This document shows, piece by piece, positions 7,697 to 13,175 of a stretch of 13,175 nucleotides of DNA. How positions within the stretch are numbered: the first letter of the stretch is position 1; each line of letters begins with the position of its first letter. The stretch is taken from contig JAABSF010000007.1 in assembly GCA_011390535.1 (NCBI GenBank), positions 1 through 13,175 on the forward strand, written 5' to 3'. Position numbers and translations under genes: made by a program. The stretch is from Deltaproteobacteria bacterium (GTDB lineage: Bacteria > Myxococcota_A > Polyangia > HGW-17 > SLPX01). Under the pieces are notes generated by a model. It worked only from the letters and a program-made list of their open reading frames with translations. It made no database searches and was not told the DNA's origin.

Positions 7697-8842
7697 GTGA
7701 ATAAACCGGCAGGCATTTATATTCACATCCCTTTTTGTATAAAAAAATGTAGCTATTGTGATTTTTATTCGGTCTCACACCTAAACATGGTTGAAGTTTT
7801 CATTTCATCCTTGAGACAAGAGATGATGTGGATGAAATCTTCCACGCATAAATTCGATACAATCTATATCGGAGGAGGGACCCCAAGCTGTCTTCGGAAA
7901 GATAACCTGCAAAGTATTTTTAGTGCCGTTTATGAGGTTTTCGGGGATGTTCTGAAAAAGAATACAGAAATCACAATGGAGGCAAACCCTGCAGATATCA
8001 CCTCCAAAACCCTCGCTCATTGGAAAGCTCTCGGCGTAAACAGAATCAGCTTGGGAGTACAAAGCTTCGATGACAACACCTTGGTTTTCTTGGGGCGCCG
8101 ACACAACAGCAAATCAGCTCTTTGCGCCCTAAGCTTATCTGTTCATGGCGGTTTCCAACATGTATCTTGTGATCTCCTCTTGGGGCTTCCTCCCTCTTTA
8201 TCCAAAGAAAACTCTCTTGAAATTATCGCAAAAGCAAAAAAAGAGCAGGAAATAGCCATAAATACAGGAATTGATCACCTTTCTCTTTACATACTCACTG
8301 CTTCCGGTCCGACACCACTTAACCGAATGGTTCAAAACGGCGCTGTGTCTCTCCCTGTTGAAGATTTCACCGCTCATCAGCTATTGCAGTCATCTTTGTT
8401 TTTAAAAAGCCGAGGCTTTCACCATTACGAAGTCTCCAACTTTGCGAGAGGCGTAACCACAGAAAGCCGGCACAATATGAAGTACTGGACGGGCCTGCCC
8501 TATTTGGGCTTCGGCCCCGGCGCTCATTCTTTCGACGGGTCGGGCCATCGCTGGTGGAACCTTCCCAACATTGATAAATACATTGAATCCATATCCAGAG
8601 GAGATATTCCTCCCAGAAACGAAGAGTTTCTGACAGTCAACCAGCGTCGCACCGAAAAGCTTATGCTGGGACTTAGAACTTCCAGAGGCGTTTCTCGAGA
8701 GCTCGCCTGCGCCGGTGGAGCTCATGACAGTTTGGTCACAGAACTAATTCGGCAGGGTTTTCTTTTTTCTTCCAATGATATGTTGATACCAACAGAAAAA
8801 GGCATGCTCACAGCAGATGCCATAGCATCGAAGCTGTCCTGA
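7697..8842 (+). CDS. hemW: Radical SAM heme chaperone HemW (HemN-like)
   Basis: Radical SAM protein, known in the family as a heme-binding chaperone and often misannotated as oxygen-independent coproporphyrinogen III oxidase. The cluster motif is C14-IKK-C18-SY-C21-DF. True HemN carries a fourth Cys two residues after the third; here that position is Phe, which fits HemW. Downstream are IYIGGGTPS (SAM binding), ITMEANP, the VSCDLLLGLP stretch, and RHNMKYWTGLPYLGFGPGAHSF, which carries the HNxxYW motif typical of HemW. At 381 residues it is full length. The start is GTG at 7697, 10 nt after the lepA stop, with no good Shine-Dalgarno. Translation is therefore probably coupled to lepA, an arrangement shared with many bacteria. 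Confidence 0.94.
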   Translation: MNKPAGIYIHIPFCIKKCSYCDFYSVSHLNMVEVFISSLRQEMMWMKSSTHKFDTIYIGGGTPSCLRKDNLQSIFSAVYEVFGDVLKKNTEITMEANPADITSKTLAHWKALGVNRISLGVQSFDDNTLVFLGRRHNSKSALCALSLSVHGGFQHVSCDLLLGLPPSLSKENSLEIIAKAKKEQEIAINTGIDHLSLYILTASGPTPLNRMVQNGAVSLPVEDFTAHQLLQSSLFLKSRGFHHYEVSNFARGVTTESRHNMKYWTGLPYLGFGPGAHSFDGSGHRWWNLPNIDKYIESISRGDIPPRNEEFLTVNQRRTEKLMLGLRTSRGVSRELACAGGAHDSLVTELIRQGFLFSSNDMLIPTEKGMLTADAIASKLS

Positions 8843-9231
8843 TTAATTTTAGGGTGCGGTTCCATCCGGCAGGCAGGCCTATCCAATAGATCCCTTTGTT
8901 CGGGAAGCTGATTTTTTTGCCCCAGCCTGTTCAGCGGCGAATTTTAGTTAGAACTTGCGTGAAACTGAGCAAATGGGGAAGCGGCGGGCCTAAGATCTCC
9001 GCAGGCCGAAACCGCCGGACGTCTTGTTAGGTGCTCTTTGAAAAACCACGCCCTTTGTTTTCGACCATGTTGCACTTTTTCGGGAAACCGCGTAATCATC
9101 ATTTGGTTCGATGTTGATTATCTTAAAAACTGCGTTGTTTTGAAAATCTTTGCCGACGGAAAAACCTTGGTTTTAAAACAAAGGGAACACATAACCAAAA
9201 CAAAATCACATATAAAAAAGAGGCTCTCGAA
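8843..9231. other. 389-bp non-coding stretch downstream of hemW
   Basis: No convincing gene is seen. The left and middle part (about 8860-9035) is visibly richer in G and C than the flanks and holds the attC-like palindrome. The right part (about 9040-9231) is AT-rich and should contain the promoter for the peptidase gene, although no hexamer pair stands out. The peptidase ribosome-binding site AGAGG lies about 8 nt before its ATG. A small TTG-initiated frame (9038-9235) overlaps the peptidase start by ATGA but looks like chance. Confidence 0.6.
8948..9032 (+). repeat. attC-like bulged palindrome ending in GTTAGGT
   Basis: The core is an imperfect inverted repeat. CGGCG+GGCCT (8982-8991) pairs with AGGCC (9003-9007) and CGCCG (9013-9017), leaving an 11-nt loop and a 5-nt GAAAC bulge. 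Outside it, GTTAGGT at 9026-9032 matches the integron R' core (GTTRRRY). TTAGAAC at 8948-8954 supplies only the AAC of the partner R'' core (RYYYAAC). The span of 85 bp, the bulges and the unpaired centre fit attC architecture, but the 5' core is degenerate and no integrase is in view. It could also be another dispersed repeat. Confidence 0.25.
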
Positions 9232-11013
9232 ATGAAAGAATTCTTTAAAAAAGAGATGATAACGGCATTGCTCATTATTGCGTTTTCCACTTTTAGCGCG
9301 TGCAGAAAACCTGAACCCGCGACCAAAAAAATACCTGATCCACAACCTCCTACGAGAGAGACTGACCAAACGGAAGAGAAATCCATGGAAGAAAAAACAA
9401 AAGAAAGAGCCAAGGCTTTCTTGGATAAATATTTTGAAAGAGCAGCGCTTCTAGAAAAAGAGCAGGCTATGGCTTACTGGAAAGCTGCCAACTCAGGCAA
9501 AAAAGAAGACTTCGCCGTTTATGAAAAAGCAGAGCTTAAACTCAAAAAACTTCGAAGCGATCCAAAGTCTTTTTCAACAATTGAAGATCTCCTGAAAAAA
9601 AAGGGCCTTCTTGATGAGCTGACAAAACGTTCGCTTGAGGTAGCCTATATATCCTTTAAAGGCAACCAACTGCCTGACGATATTTTGGGAAAGCTAGTAA
9701 AAGAGTCCACAGAGATCGGCCGCACCTTCAGTACTTTCCGCAGCAAAATAGGCAAAAAAGAATACTCAAATAATGAGCTTTTGGAGATGCTCCAAAAAGC
9801 AAAAACAACTAAAAGAAGGCGCGAAATATGGACGGCACTCAAACAGGTGGGGGACGCTGTAGGCTCCCAAATTATGGCGCTGGCTAAAATTAGAAATGAG
9901 GCGGCGAAAAAACTGGGGTATTCGAACTATTGGGAAATGAAGATCCGCCATCAAGAACATGACCCCGAACAGATCATGTCCCTTTTCGACGAACTGGAAA
10001 AACTGACCCGAAAACCTTTCGAAGACATGAAGGCGAAGATGGACAAAGAGCTGGCCCGGAAATTTCGCACATCTCCGGCAAAGCTCATGCCTTGGCATTA
10101 TGACAACCCATTTTTTCAAGCGCCTCCCCCCTCTTCGAAGATAGATCCCGACATTTTTTACAAAGATAAATCAAAAGAAGAAATCGTAGCGATATCAAAG
10201 CGGTTTTTCGCTGATATCGATCTCCCGATAGAAGATATTCTTGAACGCAGCGATCTATACGAAAGAAAAGGTAAAGATCAGCATGCTTTCTGTATCGCCA
10301 TCGACAGGGAGGGTGATGTCAGGATTCTTGTTAACATCAAACCAACAGCTCAATGGATGGGGACACAACTGCATGAGCTCGGACATGCTCTCTATTACAA
10401 ATACATGGATTATAATCTTCCTTATAATCTTAGAGATGTAGCTCACATTTTGACAACAGAAGGGGTGGCCATGCTTTTCGGGGCGTTGGCTCTGCACCCC
10501 GATTGGCTAAAAACATATACTAAAGCCGATCCTAAAAAAGTTGAAAAAATAGCCTCTCATATTCTAGAGCAACGGCGCCGCGAACAACTCATCTTCACCA
10601 GATGGACGCTGGTAATGCTGCATTTCGAGAAAGCTCTCTATGAAAATCCGTCCATGAGCGCCGAAGCATTAAACAAACTCTGGTGGGACATGGTTGAGAA
10701 GTATCAAAAACTCAACAGACCTAAAGGCCGTAATGCCTCGGACTGGGCAGCCAAGCCCCATTTTACTATTGCACCTGTTTACTATCATAACTACATGATG
10801 GGTGAATTATACGCAGCACAGCTTCGTGCTGCACTGTCAAAAAATGTTGAAAATCCGGATGGTGCAGTAAAGATCAACTTTAACAAAGAGCTTGGCGCCT
10901 ATATGAAAGAAAAGGTTTTTAAACCCAGCAGAAAAATGCAGTGGCCGGATTTTGTCGAGACATCTACAGGGGCTCCTCTCTCAGCAAAATTTTTTGCTGC
11001 AGAGTTGAAGTAA
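9232..11013 (+). CDS. Lipoprotein zinc metallopeptidase, M2 (ACE-like) family
   Basis: Probable secreted peptidase of the gluzincin clan, closest in motif wording to peptidyl-dipeptidase A (M2). The zinc site is H381-ELG-H385 with YY following, as in ACE (HEMGHxxYY). E410 lies 25 residues after the second His, in TTEGVAML, and is a plausible third ligand. The C-terminal HFTIAPVYYHNYMMGELYAAQL (from H510) recalls the ACE substrate-binding His/Tyr region. Near residue 220 is IRNEAAKKLGYSNYWEMKIR, typical of M2/M3 peptidases. The N-terminus MKEFFKKEMITALLIIAFSTFSAC is a lipoprotein signal with the lipidated Cys at 24; the following Arg rather than Asp suggests outer-membrane sorting. A charged, coiled linker of about 50 residues follows. 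At 593 residues it is normal for bacterial M2-like enzymes; M3 is the alternative. The ATG at 9232 has AGAGG about 8 nt upstream. Confidence 0.87.
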   Translation: MKEFFKKEMITALLIIAFSTFSACRKPEPATKKIPDPQPPTRETDQTEEKSMEEKTKERAKAFLDKYFERAALLEKEQAMAYWKAANSGKKEDFAVYEKAELKLKKLRSDPKSFSTIEDLLKKKGLLDELTKRSLEVAYISFKGNQLPDDILGKLVKESTEIGRTFSTFRSKIGKKEYSNNELLEMLQKAKTTKRRREIWTALKQVGDAVGSQIMALAKIRNEAAKKLGYSNYWEMKIRHQEHDPEQIMSLFDELEKLTRKPFEDMKAKMDKELARKFRTSPAKLMPWHYDNPFFQAPPPSSKIDPDIFYKDKSKEEIVAISKRFFADIDLPIEDILERSDLYERKGKDQHAFCIAIDREGDVRILVNIKPTAQWMGTQLHELGHALYYKYMDYNLPYNLRDVAHILTTEGVAMLFGALALHPDWLKTYTKADPKKVEKIASHILEQRRREQLIFTRWTLVMLHFEKALYENPSMSAEALNKLWWDMVEKYQKLNRPKGRNASDWAAKPHFTIAPVYYHNYMMGELYAAQLRAALSKNVENPDGAVKINFNKELGAYMKEKVFKPSRKMQWPDFVETSTGAPLSAKFFAAELK

Positions 11014-11078
11014 AACAATATCAAGGTTCGCACGCTCCTTGAAGGCGCCCCTACAAATCAAATTACAAGGATCAGGTC
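11014..11078 (+). other. Spacer with 6-bp hairpin and RBS of the next gene
   Basis: TCAAGG (11021-11026) and CCTTGA (11037-11042) form a perfect 6-bp stem around a 10-nt loop soon after the peptidase stop, with no T-run. Full termination is therefore unlikely and read-through into the next gene is possible. AAGGA at 11067-11071 sits 7 nt before the TTG at 11079. Confidence 0.4.
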
Positions 11079-13175
11079 TTGAGCCCCCCGAGAAGATATA
11101 CAAAAAAGCTGGCTAAAAAGCTCTCGGGGCTTAGCTCTGTTTTTAGCAAGACAGGTTACGAGTCAGGCTTCAGAAATAGCCTTACCCGCCTGGGAAAAAA
11201 CTCTCTCCGTATTCTTCCCCGGGAGACTTCCCGCCTCCCTTTTGTTTTAAGCTTATTGGTAACCGGCGTTTGGGTTTTTGCAGCCGCCCCGGAGATCACT
11301 TGGTTTGACACTGGTGAGCTTGCCGGCGCAGGTTTCGGATTAGGAGTTTCACATCCTCCAGGCCAACCGCTCCACGCTCTAGGCGTGAAGCTTTTTTCTT
11401 TCATTCCGCTGGGAACCATAGGGTTTCGCAGCAACCTGTTAAGCGCTGTATGTGCAGGGTTGTCTATACTTTTTCTTGGTCGCCTGGCCAATACCTTGTG
11501 GCCAAACCGAAAAGGAGAACCGGTATTAGTGTGTGTGGTTGGGATGGTGTTGTGTTGGGCGCTCACCGAACAAGCAGTCCGCACCGAAGTCTACACGATG
11601 ACTTTGTTTTTTATTCTATTATCTTATTGGTCGATTTCACCTCACTTTTCCACCCTTTCACTCCTTGATAGAGGCAACCTGGCGATCACATTGAACCTCT
11701 CTCAACAAGCTCGTGCCCGCCGTCCAGCCGATTCACAAGCTCCACAACGAAAAATTGGTGTCTATTCTATGACACGGCTGCCGCTTCGTCGCCCTTTGAT
11801 CATTTCGGGCTTATCTCTCGGCCTTGCAGCTGCTGTTCATCCACTTCTGGCTTTCACCGCCGGGTTGGCGCTGGGTTTCTCAGCACTGATTCCTGTTTTT
11901 AAGAGAGGTGCGTTTCCAGCCATTGGATGGGGAATCGGTGGTTTATTTTTAGGATGCTTTGTTTGGCTTTACCTTCCTCTTTCGGCACACAGACTGACCC
12001 CCGTTCATTTAGGTGATCCAAGCTCTTTTGATGGCTTTTTATTTATGATCACAGGGAAAGCCTATTCCCAAAATATCGGCGCACCTGCTGATGATTTGTG
12101 GATTCACCTATACGGACTATTGAAAGTGATCTCTCATGTATCCGGACCTTTTCTCTTTTTTGCCGCCGGAGCTTCTCTACTTTTGTGCTGGTCAAAAAAA
12201 TTGGGAGGTCGCCTTTCCATAATACTACCTGCAGCTTTACTCGTTGCAGGTCTTATTCCACCGCTGGTCATGGGAAGCTTCTTTCCCTTTAACCCTGATC
12301 TCCGGGGATATCTCTTGCCTGCTATTTGTGCTCTGTTCCTGCTCGCCACTTGGGCTGTAGTAAGTTTTCCTCAAAAAATTTTCGGGAAATCCCGCTTGAA
12401 AACCGCTACACAGGCAGTGCTGGCCTCTGCCCTGATTGTGCCCTTTGGCTTAACACATGCCGGAAAACTAACTGAAGAGAGCCGGCGAGGGCCTGAAGCT
12501 CATGATTTAACCGTAAGAGTTTCGGGTGCGGTAAAACCGGGCACTTCATTAATAGTTGCGGAAAACGATCATTTTCTTTTTTCTTTGCTCTATACAAAAG
12601 CGGCGGAAGACTGGCGACCGGATGTTGCTTTAGCTGGTTCCTGGCTCATAGGTTCAACCGCCCATTGGTATCGCCGTTTGATTAAAGATTCCTGGCCCTG
12701 GCTATTTGTCCCCGTGTTAGACGACGGAGGAAAAACTCAACACATTCGTCATCGCTTCATTTCGATGAACGCACCCCGTTTACCTGTTTATCTGGAAACA
12801 CCCTTGGATTTAAAAAAACCATTCGTTCTTGAAGATTGCGGTGTTGTTTACGGTGTGCTTACCGACAAAGTAGACGGCTTTATCACTGAAAGACAAGATC
12901 TATCACTTAGGACATCGGTAAAAGAGCAGAAGACTAACGCCCAAAACCAAATCTGTAACGCTTTTGAAGAGTTCCCCCACATTTTGGAGCCGGAATCCGG
13001 TCGGATGATCCACTGTTACATATCCATGATTAGAGCTCGTTTTCTAGCATCCAGAAATGAATATGACAATGCTCTACAACAACTTAAACCCCATCTAGCA
13101 AATCCGCCACCAGCGCGATGGAAAAATGCCGATCCTTTTCTCTGCACAACATCCGAGCCTTTTGTAATGTCGGCG
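11079..13175 (+). CDS. DUF2723/TMEM260-like multi-pass membrane protein, 3' truncated
   Basis: Large integral membrane protein, open through the window end (699 codons visible, no stop). The diagnostic segment is TWFDTGELAGAGFGLGVSHPPGQPLHALGVKLFSFIPLG. It carries acidic residues D77 and E80 in the first external loop and HPPG at 92-95, matching the DUF2723 family (PF11028). The family includes TMEM260, reported as a protein O-mannosyltransferase of the GT-C type. About ten hydrophobic segments lie between residues 53 and 460. A soluble C-terminal part follows, ending with a TPR-like helix (residues about 650-675, SRNEYDNALQQLKPHL). The first 52 residues are strongly basic and hydrophilic, cytoplasmic by the positive-inside rule. 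The start is TTG at 11079, supported by AAGGA 7 nt upstream. It is the only start codon between the preceding in-frame stop (11040) and the first membrane helix. The peptidase gene is 65 bp upstream. Substrate and sugar donor are unknown. Confidence 0.87.
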   Translation, partial: MSPPRRYTKKLAKKLSGLSSVFSKTGYESGFRNSLTRLGKNSLRILPRETSRLPFVLSLLVTGVWVFAAAPEITWFDTGELAGAGFGLGVSHPPGQPLHALGVKLFSFIPLGTIGFRSNLLSAVCAGLSILFLGRLANTLWPNRKGEPVLVCVVGMVLCWALTEQAVRTEVYTMTLFFILLSYWSISPHFSTLSLLDRGNLAITLNLSQQARARRPADSQAPQRKIGVYSMTRLPLRRPLIISGLSLGLAAAVHPLLAFTAGLALGFSALIPVFKRGAFPAIGWGIGGLFLGCFVWLYLPLSAHRLTPVHLGDPSSFDGFLFMITGKAYSQNIGAPADDLWIHLYGLLKVISHVSGPFLFFAAGASLLLCWSKKLGGRLSIILPAALLVAGLIPPLVMGSFFPFNPDLRGYLLPAICALFLLATWAVVSFPQKIFGKSRLKTATQAVLASALIVPFGLTHAGKLTEESRRGPEAHDLTVRVSGAVKPGTSLIVAENDHFLFSLLYTKAAEDWRPDVALAGSWLIGSTAHWYRRLIKDSWPWLFVPVLDDGGKTQHIRHRFISMNAPRLPVYLETPLDLKKPFVLEDCGVVYGVLTDKVDGFITERQDLSLRTSVKEQKTNAQNQICNAFEEFPHILEPESGRMIHCYISMIRARFLASRNEYDNALQQLKPHLANPPPARWKNADPFLCTTSEPFVMSA

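Noticed and set aside
8891..8918. Terminator-like TCCC/GGGA stem followed by seven T after hemW
   Set aside because: The stem is only 4 bp with a 7-nt loop, and six bases separate it from the T-run, so it is too weak to call an intrinsic terminator.
9100..9120. tRNA-like GGTTCGAT segment
   Set aside because: No acceptor or anticodon stems can be built around it.
9038..9235. 65-residue TTG-initiated frame overlapping the peptidase start by ATGA
   Set aside because: It has a weak start, a composition that mirrors A-rich non-coding DNA (Lys-rich end) and no recognisable motif. The 4-bp overlap is tempting but expected by chance; orthologue conservation would be needed.
11156..11584. 142-residue minus-strand frame near the start of the DUF2723 gene
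   Set aside because: The opposite strand encodes a clear family motif (WFDTGE, HPPG) and hydrophobic helices through this interval; the minus frame is low-complexity Pro/Arg/Thr-rich shadow.

Overview
The window reads as ordinary chromosomal DNA from a Gram-negative bacterium with moderate G+C content (judged by eye, not computed). Several features point to the deltaproteobacterial/Myxococcota side of the tree. These are a Ser/Thr kinase with an HRDLSPHN catalytic loop, a secreted ACE-like (M2-type) lipoprotein peptidase, a DUF2723/TMEM260-type multi-pass membrane protein, a class II-like histone deacetylase, and a glycine decarboxylase P-protein split into PA and PB subunits. The placement is an inference from gene content; no rRNA or tRNA is present to fix it.

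Layout. At 3-827 (+) is the C-terminal part of a histone-deacetylase-family amidohydrolase, cut by the window start. It converges on a minus-strand glycine cleavage operon, gcvH (4207-3818), gcvPA (3809-2454) and gcvPB (2374-863). This operon encodes the lipoyl carrier and both halves of the glycine decarboxylase, but no gcvT is present. A 320-bp divergent control region (4208-4527) separates the operon from a + strand gene for a tail-anchored Ser/Thr kinase (4528-5808). The kinase gene is followed by lepA (5893-7686) and hemW (7697-8842), a pair linked in many bacteria and here only 10 nt apart.

A gene-poor stretch (8843-9231) holds a locally GC-rich bulged palindrome ending in GTTAGGT, which resembles a degenerate integron attC site. 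Next come the ACE-like metallopeptidase lipoprotein (9232-11013) and, 65 bp later in the same direction, a large DUF2723/TMEM260-like membrane protein. That protein starts at a TTG codon (11079) and stays open to the window end.

How they fit together. The gcv genes form a clear functional unit: PA/PB decarboxylate glycine and H carries the aminomethyl group. LepA and HemW are housekeeping proteins for translation and heme handling. The last two genes concern the envelope, one a putative outer-membrane-anchored peptidase and the other a putative membrane glycosyltransferase of the protein O-mannosylation type; any link between them rests only on adjacency. I found no CRISPR array, transposase, toxin-antitoxin pair, defence island, RNA gene or convincing new system. 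The most interesting items are the attC-like palindrome and the DUF2723/peptidase pair.
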